From positions 124,001 through 188,000 of the forward strand of contig NZ_LQQA01000029.1 in assembly GCF_002101965.1 (NCBI RefSeq): a stretch of DNA of 64,000 bases. Direction: 5' to 3'. The position numbers were made by a program, and so were the translations under genes. Positions 43,019 to 52,284 of this stretch are shown piece by piece. This DNA is from Mycolicibacterium wolinskyi. GTDB lineage: Bacteria; Actinomycetota; Actinomycetes; Mycobacteriales; Mycobacteriaceae. The number at the start of each line of letters is the position of its first letter. Within the stretch, counting starts at the first letter, position 1. The notes below the pieces were generated by a model that worked only from the letters and a program-made list of their open reading frames with translations, made no database searches and had not been told where the DNA came from.

Positions 43019-44515
43019 TCAGGCCCGTAGATCGTAGGCCACGACCTTCTGCACGGTGTAGTGATCGAGGACGGTGCCGAGCGTTCCTTCCCGGCCGAAT
43101 CCACTCTCCTTGACTCCGCCGATGGCTTGACCCGGGGTCAAATTGAAGTAGCGGTTTATCCAGACCGTTCCGGTATCCATCGAGCGCGCGATCCGTTGTG
43201 CGCGTGAGAGATCCTTCGTCCAGACGCCGCCCGCCAGACCGTAGCGGGTGTCGTTGACCTGGCGAAGCATTTCGGTCTCGTCTGTCCACCCGATGACGGC
43301 GGTGACGGGCCCGAAGATCTCCTCCTGCGCAATGCGCATGTCATTACGGACATTGGTGAAGACCGTGGGCTGAATGAAAAAGCCGTTCTCGAAACCCGGC
43401 ACTGTGGCCCGGTTTCCACCACTGAAGATGGTTGCCCCCTCCGCTCGTCCGATGTCGATGTAGTCGAGGATCTTGTTGAACTGCGTCTCGGATGCCTGTG
43501 CTCCGAGTGTGGTGGACAGATCCAGTGGATCGCCCTGTCGCACAAAGGTGAGCATGCCCCGCAGGTGGTCGAGAAACTCCTTCCGGACGGCATCGTGGAC
43601 GAAGACGCGTGATCCGGCCAGACACACCTCTCCCTTGTTGACGACGGTGGACAACACGACCGACGCGGCTGCGGCGGCGACGTCGGCATCCGCGCACACG
43701 ATGTTGGCGGACTTCCCACCGAGCTCGAGCGTCTGGGGAACGATGTTGTTCGACGCGTATCGCAGGATCCTCCTGGCGGTTTCGCGGCTGCCGGTGAACG
43801 CCACCTTCCGGATATCCGGGTGGCCGACGAGTTCCTCTCCGACTTCCACCCCGAGTCCCGTCACCACGTTGAGCACCCCAGGCGGCAGCAGATCGCGAAT
43901 GTCGTCGATGAACTCGAGCACCGATAAGCAGACGGACTCGGCGGGCTTCAAGACGACCGTGCACCCGGCAGCCAGTGCCGGCGCGAGCTTCATCGAAGCC
44001 ATGAGAAGGGCGACGTTCCACGGAATGATCTGCGCTACCGGGCCGATCGCCTGACGATGGGTGACCACGGACGTATCACGGAAATCCGCGACGTCTCCCT
44101 TCACGTGGTACGCCGCACCCGCGTAGTACTCGAATTGCTCTATCGCCGAGGGTACGTCGTGACGATAGGCTTCGGTGACCGGCTTACCGTTGTTCAGTGA
44201 CTCCAGTACCGCGTAGTCGAGACGGCGCTCGCGCAACCTGTCGGCGATGGCGAGGAGCGCTCGTTGCCGTTCGGCGGGCGGGGTACCGGACCACGAGAGG
44301 AACGCCGCGCTCGCAGCCCGCACCGCCTGCTCGACATCGGCTGGGGTGCTGCGTTGGATGTGTCCGACCACATCGCGCGTGGCGGGATTGCACAGATCCA
44401 GTTGTCGGCCTTTGCGCGCATCGCACCACTGCCCGTTGACGAAGTTCCCGTAGGACTTGGGCGTGGCGAATCGCGCGGCGGTCGCTCGAACGACCTCGGG
44501 ATCAAGCGCCGGCAT
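43019..44515 (-). CDS. NAD(P)-dependent aldehyde dehydrogenase
   Basis: 498 aa ALDH superfamily enzyme. Catalytic Glu in TLELGGKSAN (about residue 262), catalytic Cys in NKGEVCLAGSR (about 296), and EEIFGPV (about 395). The N-terminal YGNFVNGQW and C-terminal GGVKESGFGREG are typical of betaine-aldehyde/2-hydroxymuconic-semialdehyde-type ALDHs. It starts with ATG 17 nt after the SRPBCC stop and is the third gene of the MpaB2 operon. It would oxidise an aldehyde formed by the dehydrogenase or by oxygenase cleavage. Confidence 0.9.
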   Translation of the reverse strand: MPALDPEVVRATAARFATPKSYGNFVNGQWCDARKGRQLDLCNPATRDVVGHIQRSTPADVEQAVRAASAAFLSWSGTPPAERQRALLAIADRLRERRLDYAVLESLNNGKPVTEAYRHDVPSAIEQFEYYAGAAYHVKGDVADFRDTSVVTHRQAIGPVAQIIPWNVALLMASMKLAPALAAGCTVVLKPAESVCLSVLEFIDDIRDLLPPGVLNVVTGLGVEVGEELVGHPDIRKVAFTGSRETARRILRYASNNIVPQTLELGGKSANIVCADADVAAAAASVVLSTVVNKGEVCLAGSRVFVHDAVRKEFLDHLRGMLTFVRQGDPLDLSTTLGAQASETQFNKILDYIDIGRAEGATIFSGGNRATVPGFENGFFIQPTVFTNVRNDMRIAQEEIFGPVTAVIGWTDETEMLRQVNDTRYGLAGGVWTKDLSRAQRIARSMDTGTVWINRYFNLTPGQAIGGVKESGFGREGTLGTVLDHYTVQKVVAYDLRA

Positions 44516-44532
44516 ACGAAACTCCTCGGTTG

Positions 44533-45003
44533 TTACGGCGATTCCAGCCGTCGCTTGACGGTTTCGATGTACCGGTCGTGTACGTCCGGATCGGACGCAC
44601 CCTTGGGCGGGACGCGATATGCCCTTCCGGTGCTCTCCGCAGCCGGATAGCTGATCGTCATGTGCCTGCGGAACATCGTGCCCGTGCCGTCGGGCTCGAA
44701 TTCGTACTGAATGCGACACGACACGTCGGGATCTCCCAGGGCGTCCGTTTCGATGACCCACAGGCGGTCGATCTCGTGGACGGTGACCCGCCACCGAACG
44801 TCGAAGCCCGGTTGACCGCCGCCGCCGATGGTTTCGACGAACTCGTCCCCGGTTGTGGCGCGGGCGTCACCTCCGCTGAAACGGACGTCCTCGGTAACCG
44901 GATGCGTGCCGACCCAGTTGCGCGGTCGGGTGACGAAGTCGAACACCACCGCTGGAGGGCGACCGATGAAGCTGCTACTCGAGGTGGAGACATCCAGCGT
45001 CAC
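44533..45003 (-). CDS. SRPBCC family protein
   Basis: 156 aa START/SRPBCC-fold protein with a hydrophobic pocket. The layout SSFIGRPPAVVFDFVTRPRN at the N-terminus and the amphipathic C-terminal helix (about 135-156) are typical. The GTG start overlaps the MpaB2 stop (GTGA), so it is coupled to the oxygenase. It may bind the substrate or a product; enzymatic activity is not evident. Confidence 0.75.
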   Translation of the reverse strand: MTLDVSTSSSSFIGRPPAVVFDFVTRPRNWVGTHPVTEDVRFSGGDARATTGDEFVETIGGGGQPGFDVRWRVTVHEIDRLWVIETDALGDPDVSCRIQYEFEPDGTGTMFRRHMTISYPAAESTGRAYRVPPKGASDPDVHDRYIETVKRRLESP

Positions 45004-46187
45004 GATGCACTCCGGTGCTCGGCGTTGGTGTTCTCGTACAGTGCGGCGTCGGACGCCTGAACCGAGCGACGCGCAGCGGCGAGGTTGTCGTCGATGTGGG
45101 CGCTCCACTTCGTCGGTTCGGCGCGCAGGGCACTTCTGGACGAGCGCACCCGGTCGATGGCCGCGGCGATGACCGTGTCGGCCGCCCGCGATCGCGCGAT
45201 GCCGAGTTCGTCGGCCACGGCGTCGCCGTGGAACATGCGCGCCAGCGATGCCAATCCGCGAGATCCCAACGGCTCGGGCAGCCGCAGGCCGGTGTGAAGC
45301 AGATCGGCGATGGAGTTCAATGTCGCGGACGCGAGGGCCACGGAGTCGTCGACGAGGGGTCCGGTGGCGTACTGGATCAACGCATCGACTCGGGCTGCCT
45401 GTTCGTTGGTGGAAACGCCCTGCACCAGTCGTGCGTCGATGCCCAGCAGGTGCGCGAGGAGCCACCAGTACGTGTACAGGGAGCGGGTTTCGCGCGACGT
45501 CAGCGAGAACCCCATGATCTCCTCGGCGCGCATCGAGGTGTACGTGAAATCGAGCCAGGTGCGTGCGAGATCCACCTGATTGATGGGGACACCGTGCACG
45601 GCTTCGTCGAAACCGCGACTGCGGGCCAATCGACGCATCTGCGCGTGCAGCATCCGGACCTGCAGGGTCGCCACGTAACCCGGTTCACCAGGACGCAGAC
45701 CACCGGGGAGCATGGCGGTCGACACCCATTTGCCCGTTTCCCGGATGCGACGGTCGGCTCCTTCGATCAGGCGTCCCGTCGTCGCGAGAACCCGTGATAT
45801 GGACGGCGACTCGTAAACGCGAATGAGCGCGCCCGCACTCAGCGACACCATGTGAACGGGCGGGGGCATGGTGTAGAAGGGAAGCGAGCCGCTGTCGATC
45901 AGGGCGTCGTCGGCGAAGTCCGGGAACGTTTCGCAGTGCCTCAGAAGGGCTTCCACGGCCGGAGGAGGATCGGTCAGCGACGCGAGACCGTTCCGTATTC
46001 CGGCGTCGAGGCTGGCACGCGCGCTTCGTCCGTGTGCGTGCAGTTCCTCGGCAGCGGCATCGGCCAGGGGGTCGCCGGTCTGTAACGCCCACTGCAGCAG
46101 ATCGGCGCGGCTGCGTCCGAACTGCAGTAGCGCTCCCGAATGGGTGCCCCTCCCGGATGGAAAGGGCGGAGGTGAATCGTCGTGCAC
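45000..46187 (-). CDS. MpaB/latex-clearing-type oxygenase (DUF2236), copy 2
   Basis: 395 aa DUF2236 protein, distant from copy 1. Shared blocks: LPFYTMPPPVHMVSLSAGAL (about residue 95), YVATLQVRMLHAQMRRLA (about 145) and LYTYWWLLAHLLGIDARL (about 225). The start is set at GTG 46187 because AGGAG lies 8 nt upstream; a longer frame from an ATG at 46280 lacks a ribosome site and would cover the operator. First gene of an oxygenase-SRPBCC-ALDH operon, with an operator copy 68 bp upstream. Confidence 0.8.
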   Translation of the reverse strand: MHDDSPPPFPSGRGTHSGALLQFGRSRADLLQWALQTGDPLADAAAEELHAHGRSARASLDAGIRNGLASLTDPPPAVEALLRHCETFPDFADDALIDSGSLPFYTMPPPVHMVSLSAGALIRVYESPSISRVLATTGRLIEGADRRIRETGKWVSTAMLPGGLRPGEPGYVATLQVRMLHAQMRRLARSRGFDEAVHGVPINQVDLARTWLDFTYTSMRAEEIMGFSLTSRETRSLYTYWWLLAHLLGIDARLVQGVSTNEQAARVDALIQYATGPLVDDSVALASATLNSIADLLHTGLRLPEPLGSRGLASLARMFHGDAVADELGIARSRAADTVIAAAIDRVRSSRSALRAEPTKWSAHIDDNLAAARRSVQASDAALYENTNAEHRSAS

Positions 46188-46254
46188 GAGTGGCACTCCT
46201 GTCGGTTGACGCTCGGCGCTGTGCGCGCTGCTCTGAAACAACAATGCCACAAGT

Positions 46255-46272
46255 TTGCTTTCGCGCAAGGAG
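46255..46272. promoter_or_regulatory. island operator site 6 (MpaB2 operon)
   Basis: TTGCTTTC-GC-GCAAGGAG (minus strand CTCCTTGC-GC-GAAAGCAA), two mismatches to the consensus. It extends the predicted regulon 10 kb beyond the other sites, to the oxygenase-SRPBCC-ALDH operon. Confidence 0.5.
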
Positions 46273-46362
46273 GGACCCATGGAACTGCCGGACCGGTGAC
46301 TACCGGCGATCGACCTCTGCGGCGATCTCGCGGGCTCTGCCGACGTCTGCGGCAGGATGCCG

Positions 46363-47211
46363 TTACTCGTTCCTCGCCCGTTCGGTGGCGCTCAAGGTGC
46401 CGAGCAGCTTCAGCGCTTGCTCGGACCGTCCACCCTGCTCCGCGCGGCAGACCAGCAGGTACTGATCGGCCGTTCCGGTCACTTCGAAGGTGTGGTAATC
46501 CAGCGATAGGCGGCCCACCGCGACGTGTTCGATCAGCTTCGTCGCGTGAGACTTGCTGGCGATCGTGTGTGTATGCCAAAGCTCCTCGAACTCCGCGCTG
46601 CCGCAGAAGAGTTCATCGATGAGCGGATCGATGCGGTGTCGTTCGGAGGGCCGTCCCCATGCCTGCCTCAGAGCGGCGACGGTGTCGGCGGCGACCCTGT
46701 CCCACTCGACGAAGAAGCGTTTGCCCTCGGGATCGAGGAATACCATCCGACCGAAGTTGTCAGCGCTGCTGAATCCGGCGTGCAAGACGGCCCCGAGCGC
46801 ATTGCTGGCAAGGATGTCCTGTACGTCGTTGTAGATGAACGCAGGTTGCATCGGCCATTGATCCAGGAGCTGCCGGAGTGCCGGCGCAACGGTTCTGTTG
46901 GACCGCGAAATGCCGTGCGCGGAATCGACGCCAGCCAGTCGGTGTAGATGCACGTGTTCGTCGACGGACAATCGCAGTGCTCTGCTGAGGGCGCTGAGCA
47001 GCGGAGGTGAGGGGTGCCGTTCCCGGCCCTGTTCCAGTCGTGTGTAGTAGTCGACGCTCACTCCGATGAGCGTGGCCACCTCCTCCCGGCGCAGTCCGCT
47101 GACGCGACGCTGGCCGCGTGGGAAGCCGACATCCTCGGGTCGTACCAGCCCCCTGCGGATCCGGAGAAACGCGCCCAATTCACTGCTCGCGCCTGCTTCG
47201 GAACCGTTCAT
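46363..47211 (-). CDS. XRE family regulator with MmyB-like ligand domain
   Basis: 282 aa. HTH about residues 12-75 (RRVSGLRREEVATLIGVSVD) and a MmyB-like C-terminal domain about 100-270. Start MNGSEAG. Divergent from the MFS transporter gene at 47360, so probably its local repressor. It is the third member of this family in the window. Confidence 0.85.
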   Translation of the reverse strand: MNGSEAGASSELGAFLRIRRGLVRPEDVGFPRGQRRVSGLRREEVATLIGVSVDYYTRLEQGRERHPSPPLLSALSRALRLSVDEHVHLHRLAGVDSAHGISRSNRTVAPALRQLLDQWPMQPAFIYNDVQDILASNALGAVLHAGFSSADNFGRMVFLDPEGKRFFVEWDRVAADTVAALRQAWGRPSERHRIDPLIDELFCGSAEFEELWHTHTIASKSHATKLIEHVAVGRLSLDYHTFEVTGTADQYLLVCRAEQGGRSEQALKLLGTLSATERARNE

Positions 47212-47359
47212 CACTTCACCGTAACCGAGGTGATGTGGAGCCGAGGGGGTGTGTGACACCCATGCTCATTGCTTCCACCTCGCTGCTGAAATGTGCTTCT
47301 AGCGTCGACATCCGGCTGGCTGAGACCGTTCGGCCGGCATTTACGGACGAGGAGACGTC

Positions 47360-48562
47360 ATGCAATTACGGCGGAGGACGATCCCGATCGCACTCCTTGC
47401 GATGGCGGGGTTCGTCGTCGTTACCACCGAGTTCATCATCATCGGATTCCTGCCGCAGTTGGCCGCCGACTTCGGGGTGTCGTTGCAGCAGGCCGGCATG
47501 CTGGTTTCGCTGTTCGCCTTCACGGTGGCCTGCGCCGGACCCATCGTCACGCCGCGGCTCAGACACCTTGACCGGCGACGTCTATTCGTATCGATCGTGC
47601 TGATGTTCGCAGTAGCCAATGCCGCAGCGGCGGTTGCACAATCCATGTGGGTATTCGCCCTAGCCCGATTCCTCCCCGCGGTCGCGCTGCCCGTCTTCTG
47701 GGGTCTTGCGAGCGACACAGCGGTCAGAAGCGGCGGGCCAGGGCGCGAGGCGCGTTCGGTCGCGGGAATATACCTCGGCATGTCCACAGCGATGGTCATC
47801 GGCGTACCGCTGGGCACCGTCGCCGCCGCGTCGATCGGTTGGCGCGGTTGCTTCGCCGCATTGGCCGTTGCGGCGCTCATCATGGCGGTGTGCCTGCACT
47901 TCGGAATGACCACGGCATCGGTCGGCGGCGTCGAGGAGGCGGACGCGCGCGGCTACGCGCTCCTTCGTGCACCGATGTTCCTCGTCCACGTGGCATTGTC
48001 CATCCTGGTCTTCACGGCGATGTTCGCCGCCTACACCTTCCTGGCCGAGATACTCGGTGTTGTCGTTGGCGTCGACGCCGCGCGAGTTGGTTGGTGGCTC
48101 ATGGCATTCGGGATAGTCGGTCTGTTTGGCAACTGGGTTGGAGGCTGGCTGGCCGACCGGCTGCCGATTGGCTCCTCCATCGTCTTCGCCGTCTTGCTGG
48201 CGGTGGGTATGGCTGCGGTGGCGCCGTTGTCCTCGGTACAGGCGGGTGTCATGGGCGCCCTCTTCATCTGGGGTTCGGCCTTCACCGGTCTGTTCCCGAT
48301 CAGCCAGATACGAGTGATGGCACAGGCACGCGGCGATCGATCCCTCGCCGCCACCGTGAACGTCTCGGCTGCCAACGCCGGTGCCGGTCTCGGCGCGCTG
48401 GTTGGCGGTGTGACGATCGATCTGTGGGGAATTCAAAGCCTCGGCTTCGTGGCAGCGGCGATCGCATTGGTTGCCACGCTGTGCGTTCTGGTGGTCGCAA
48501 TATGCCAGAGGCGACCAGCGCGTTCCGCTGGCATGGCCCCCTCCGGCGGGGTGCCCGCGTGA
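47360..48562 (+). CDS. MFS transporter (AraJ-like efflux family)
   Basis: 400 aa with 12 membrane helices. The N-terminal helix contains FVVVTTEFIIIGFLPQLAAD, and the loop-2/3 region has the MFS RLRHLDRRRL pattern. It belongs to the sugar/drug efflux (AraJ/YdhP) group. Shine-Dalgarno GAGGAG precedes the ATG. Its stop overlaps the [2Fe-2S] subunit start (GTGA), so transporter and molybdenum hydroxylase are one operon; it may carry the hydroxylase substrate or product. Confidence 0.87.
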   Translation: MQLRRRTIPIALLAMAGFVVVTTEFIIIGFLPQLAADFGVSLQQAGMLVSLFAFTVACAGPIVTPRLRHLDRRRLFVSIVLMFAVANAAAAVAQSMWVFALARFLPAVALPVFWGLASDTAVRSGGPGREARSVAGIYLGMSTAMVIGVPLGTVAAASIGWRGCFAALAVAALIMAVCLHFGMTTASVGGVEEADARGYALLRAPMFLVHVALSILVFTAMFAAYTFLAEILGVVVGVDAARVGWWLMAFGIVGLFGNWVGGWLADRLPIGSSIVFAVLLAVGMAAVAPLSSVQAGVMGALFIWGSAFTGLFPISQIRVMAQARGDRSLAATVNVSAANAGAGLGALVGGVTIDLWGIQSLGFVAAAIALVATLCVLVVAICQRRPARSAGMAPSGGVPA

Positions 48563-49038
48563 CAACCGGACCTCAGCACGACATCACGGTAGAGGTGAAC
48601 GGAGTGGCCGCACGGGGTCATGTCGACAGCCGCACCACGTTGGCCGACTTCCTCCGAGACCACCTCGACCTGACGGGAACCAAGATCGGCTGCAACCACG
48701 GAACCTGCGGGGCCTGCACGGTCCTGCTCGACGGTAGGCCCGCGTTGTCGTGCCTTCTACTGGCGGTTTCGGTGAGAGATCGCGTGACGACCGTCGAGGG
48801 GTTGGCTGCTGCAGGGGAGCCGCATCCGCTGCAGACGGCGTTCGTTGAGCACGACGCACTGCAGTGCGGATTCTGCACCCCCGGCCAGCTCGTCAGTGCC
48901 GTCGCATGCGTCCGCGACGGCCACGCGGGCGATTCTGCGAAGATCAAGGAGTTCATGAGCGGTAACCTCTGTCGTTGCGCCGCATATCCGATGATCGTCG
49001 AGGCGATCAGATCCGTTGCTGGCGAAGCGGAGGCCTGA
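48559..49038 (+). CDS. molybdenum hydroxylase [2Fe-2S] subunit, copy 1 (cytoplasmic)
   Basis: 159 aa small subunit of a xanthine oxidase-family enzyme. It carries the plant-type cluster cysteines in GCNHGTCGACTVLLDG (about residue 43-55) plus a distal Cys (about 66), and the second cluster in CGFCTPGQ (about 104) and NLCRCAAYP (about 138). There is no signal peptide, so the enzyme would stay in the cytoplasm, unlike copy 2. Start is GTG overlapping the MFS stop. Partner genes follow directly. Confidence 0.9.
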   Translation: MTTGPQHDITVEVNGVAARGHVDSRTTLADFLRDHLDLTGTKIGCNHGTCGACTVLLDGRPALSCLLLAVSVRDRVTTVEGLAAAGEPHPLQTAFVEHDALQCGFCTPGQLVSAVACVRDGHAGDSAKIKEFMSGNLCRCAAYPMIVEAIRSVAGEAEA

Positions 49039-49042
49039 TCCG

Positions 49043-50026
49043 ATGCGGCCCTTCACCTACCACCGACCGCGGTCGCTGACCGAGGCTCTGACATTCGCCG
49101 GTCGTTCGAGCACCGTCGTGCTCGCGGGTGGCACGACGGTCGTCGACCTGATGCGCCAGGACGTGCTCGCCCCAGACGACATCGTTGACATCAGCGGTCT
49201 CGGCGAGTTGACGGGCATCGATGTGCACGGCGACCGCATCCGGATCGGTGCCCTCACGACGATGGCGGACGTGGCCAATCACGACATCGTGCGCTCCGAC
49301 TTTCCGGCGCTGGCGCAGAGCCTCACTCAGGCCGCCTCGCAGCAGTTGCGCAACGTCGCCACCGCGGGTGGCAACGTCCTGCAGCGGACGCGCTGTCCCT
49401 ACTTTCGCGACGGGCATTCGGCGTGCAACAAGCGTGCACCGGGAACGGGTTGTAGCGCACAGGAAGTGGGTCATCCCAGAAACCGGGCAGTCCTGGGGGC
49501 ATCACCGCACTGTGCTGCGATATACGCAGGCGACTGGGCGATTGCCCTCGCCGCATTCGATGCCGAGCTCGAACTCCTGTCGATGCGCGGGTCGCGCCGG
49601 GTGACCGTGGAGTCGTTCCACCACGAACCGGGTTCGACGCCGGCGATCGAAAACGCTCTGGAACCGGACGAACTTATCGGATCGATCATCGTACCCAGAT
49701 GTGCGGCCGCCAAGCACTCGTGCTACCGGAAAGTCCGCGACAGAGCGAGTTTCGCGTTCGCCATCGCATCCGCAGCGGTGGGTATCGACATCGACGGCGA
49801 CACCGTGACTGCGGCGAACATCGCGGTGGGCGGCAGCGCCACGCGACCCTGGCGCTGCCGAGACGCCGAACGCTCTCTCGTCGGTCGGCCATTGACCGAC
49901 TCCGGAATCCGACATGCGGCCGAACTCGCGTATCTCACCGCACGTGGTCCACGGGTACGAATCGAAATCGGAGTGCGGACCGTCGTGGCGGCCCTGCGCG
50001 ACCTACAACCGACGGGGACGCCATGA
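49043..50026 (+). CDS. molybdenum hydroxylase FAD-binding subunit, copy 1 (PaoB-like)
   Basis: 327 aa FAD-binding subunit. The FAD motif LAGGTTVVDLMRQDV is near residue 37, and TAGGNVLQRTRC near 112. It has the cysteine insert C-x9-C-x8-C (RCPYFRDGHSACNKR, then GTGCSA) found in YagS/PaoB-type subunits that hold an extra [4Fe-4S] cluster. Copy 2 continues with AIDGYNRAHAVLG; here the corresponding stretch is SAQEVGHPRNRAVLG, a divergent loop. Stop overlaps the large-subunit ATG. Confidence 0.88.
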   Translation: MRPFTYHRPRSLTEALTFAGRSSTVVLAGGTTVVDLMRQDVLAPDDIVDISGLGELTGIDVHGDRIRIGALTTMADVANHDIVRSDFPALAQSLTQAASQQLRNVATAGGNVLQRTRCPYFRDGHSACNKRAPGTGCSAQEVGHPRNRAVLGASPHCAAIYAGDWAIALAAFDAELELLSMRGSRRVTVESFHHEPGSTPAIENALEPDELIGSIIVPRCAAAKHSCYRKVRDRASFAFAIASAAVGIDIDGDTVTAANIAVGGSATRPWRCRDAERSLVGRPLTDSGIRHAAELAYLTARGPRVRIEIGVRTVVAALRDLQPTGTP

Positions 50027-52248
50027 ACTACATCGGAACGGCGGTGCCCCGGCGCGGCGGTGGTGAGAAGGCCTCCGGTGACACGCGTTACGCGGCCGAC
50101 GGGCGTCATTCCGATCTCGCCCATGCGGTGCTGGTGACCAGCACGATCAGCAAAGGGCGGATCACCGCCATGGATCTGACTGCGGCGGAGGCGGTACCGG
50201 GGCTGCTGGGCATCATCACGCACCGCAGCGAGGTATCGACGCTTACCGGGCGATTCGTCGGTGAAGGTGGCCAGTTTCACACCAGCCGCAACCCGCTTGG
50301 CGGCCCGCTCGTGCACTACCACGGCCAGGTCATCGCGGTGGTGGTGGCCGAAACGCGGGAAGCCGCCGAGGAAGCCGCGAGCCGGATCGCCACGACGTAC
50401 GTGCAAACGCCCGCGAGGGCGTCCTTGATTGAGAGCATCGATCTTGCGCGTCAGGTTTCGTCAGCGGGTCTGAATATCGGTGACGTCGATCGTGCGATGG
50501 CGGACGCTGCGCATGTGGTCACCACCGTGATTGATACGCCGGCGATGCACCATCATCCGATCGAGCCCTACACCACGACGGCACAGTGGTGCGGCGGCCG
50601 ACTCCGTGTGGAGCTTCCCTCCCAATGGGTCACGGGCGCGCGGACCGGCCTCGCCGAGACGTTCGGCCTGCATCTTGATCAGGTCGAGGTGAGCAGTCCC
50701 CACGTCGGAGGGGCGTTCGGTTCGAAGGCATGGCTGATGTGGCACACCGTCTTCGCCGCCGCGGCGGCGCGCTCGCTGCGTCGGCCGGTTCGGCTCAGCG
50801 TCTCACGCAGCCAGATGTTCACCGTAGGCCCATTCCGGCCGCAGAGTCGTCAGTTCGTCCGCGTGGGGGCCACCGCCGAAGGGAAGCTGGTCGGATACGA
50901 GCACGTGGAACACGTGCAGACCTCGCATGCCGACGACAATCATCTGTCAGGCGCCCGCATCACCAGCGCGCTCTACGACGTCGAGAACATCCGCGTCAGT
51001 GCGTATTTGGTGCCGACTGATGTCAACACCCCCGGCTCGATGCGGGGACCACACGAGTACGGTCCGGTGTTCGCGCTCGAATGCGCTGTCGACGAGTTGG
51101 CAGAGCGCTGCGGGATGGATCCCGTCGAATTCCGACTGCACAACGACACGCCGGTGAACAGGGCCGACGGACTGCCCTTCAGTAGCCGCTCGTTGGACCG
51201 ATGTCTGCGTCGCGCATCAGCACTGTTCGGCTGGGGTGACCGGTCGATGGAGCCCGGGACGATGTCTGACGGTGACGCGCTCATCGGATGGGGTTGCGCG
51301 ACTTCGATTTATCCGGTGCTGCGGACCCCGGTTCAGGTGACCGTCAGGCTGGAACCAGGCGGCACCGTGCGGGTGTCGGCCGGCGGTCACGAACTGGGTA
51401 CCGGCGCGTCCACGGTTCTGGCCCAGATCCTCGCTGACGCAGTGGGGTGCACGCTGGATGACACCACGGTCGAGCTCGGTGACAGCCGCCTGCCACCGGG
51501 GCCGATGACGGCCGGCTCGTCGAACACGGGCTCGATCGGTCCCGCGGTATGGCACGCCGGAGTGAAGGCGCGCACCATGCTGTTGACCGCCTTGGCCCTA
51601 CGTCTCGGCGTCACCGCGGATCTGCTGAACGCACGGGAAGGGACGATCACCTGTCCCGCGCGGTCGTTCACCTTCGCCGAGGCGATAGCCGAGGCCGGTC
51701 TCGGCACGATCTGCGCCGACCACGTCTGGGCCCCACCCGAACTCGACACCGAGAGCGTGGTGTCGGGACTCGGAGGGCGTGAGGTCTTCGCCCCGCCGGC
51801 ATCGCGCGGTCATGCGCTGTACGCATTTGGCGCGCAGTTCGCCGAGGTGGCCGTCGACCGCGTGACGCGTGTACCGCAAGTTCGAAGGATGGTGGGTGTC
51901 TACGACTGCGGCCGTATCGTCAACCCGCGCACCGCGCGGGCGCAGTTGGTCGGGGGCATGATCTGGGGGGCGAGCCACGCGCTGTTCGAGGAGTCTGTAC
52001 TCGACGCGGCCGGGCGCTTCGCGGGCGCCGACTTGGGTGCCTACCACTTCGCCGTGAACGCCGACGTGGGAGACGTGCATATCGAGACGATGGACAGTCC
52101 CGATGAGTTCGCCAACGAACTCGGGGTCAAAGGCGTCGGCGAGATCGGCGTGCTGGGCGCGGCGGCGTCCGTGGCGAACGCGGTGTACCACGCCACCGGG
52201 ACAAGGGTGCGCAAGACACCGATCCTCGTGGACGACCTCATTCCGTGA
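50023..52248 (+). CDS. molybdenum hydroxylase large subunit, copy 1
   Basis: 741 aa molybdopterin-binding subunit of the xanthine oxidase family, PaoC/YagR group, which hydroxylates aldehydes or N-heterocycles with water. Cofactor-binding glycine-rich blocks GGAFGSKAWLMW (about residue 230) and GTGASTVLAQI (about 462), and the base-catalyst Glu in GVKGVGEIGVLG (about 703). ATG overlaps the FAD-subunit stop. No XdhC-type maturation factor gene is in the window. Confidence 0.9.
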   Translation: MNYIGTAVPRRGGGEKASGDTRYAADGRHSDLAHAVLVTSTISKGRITAMDLTAAEAVPGLLGIITHRSEVSTLTGRFVGEGGQFHTSRNPLGGPLVHYHGQVIAVVVAETREAAEEAASRIATTYVQTPARASLIESIDLARQVSSAGLNIGDVDRAMADAAHVVTTVIDTPAMHHHPIEPYTTTAQWCGGRLRVELPSQWVTGARTGLAETFGLHLDQVEVSSPHVGGAFGSKAWLMWHTVFAAAAARSLRRPVRLSVSRSQMFTVGPFRPQSRQFVRVGATAEGKLVGYEHVEHVQTSHADDNHLSGARITSALYDVENIRVSAYLVPTDVNTPGSMRGPHEYGPVFALECAVDELAERCGMDPVEFRLHNDTPVNRADGLPFSSRSLDRCLRRASALFGWGDRSMEPGTMSDGDALIGWGCATSIYPVLRTPVQVTVRLEPGGTVRVSAGGHELGTGASTVLAQILADAVGCTLDDTTVELGDSRLPPGPMTAGSSNTGSIGPAVWHAGVKARTMLLTALALRLGVTADLLNAREGTITCPARSFTFAEAIAEAGLGTICADHVWAPPELDTESVVSGLGGREVFAPPASRGHALYAFGAQFAEVAVDRVTRVPQVRRMVGVYDCGRIVNPRTARAQLVGGMIWGASHALFEESVLDAAGRFAGADLGAYHFAVNADVGDVHIETMDSPDEFANELGVKGVGEIGVLGAAASVANAVYHATGTRVRKTPILVDDLIP

Positions 52249-52284
52249 AAGGCGTTGCGGTGAGATTGCGCAGCGCGGTCGACC

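Noticed and set aside
46188..46280. Longer N-terminus for the second MpaB gene (ATG at 46280)
   Set aside because: No ribosome site there; the GTG at 46187 has AGGAG 8 nt upstream, and the longer form would cover the operator.
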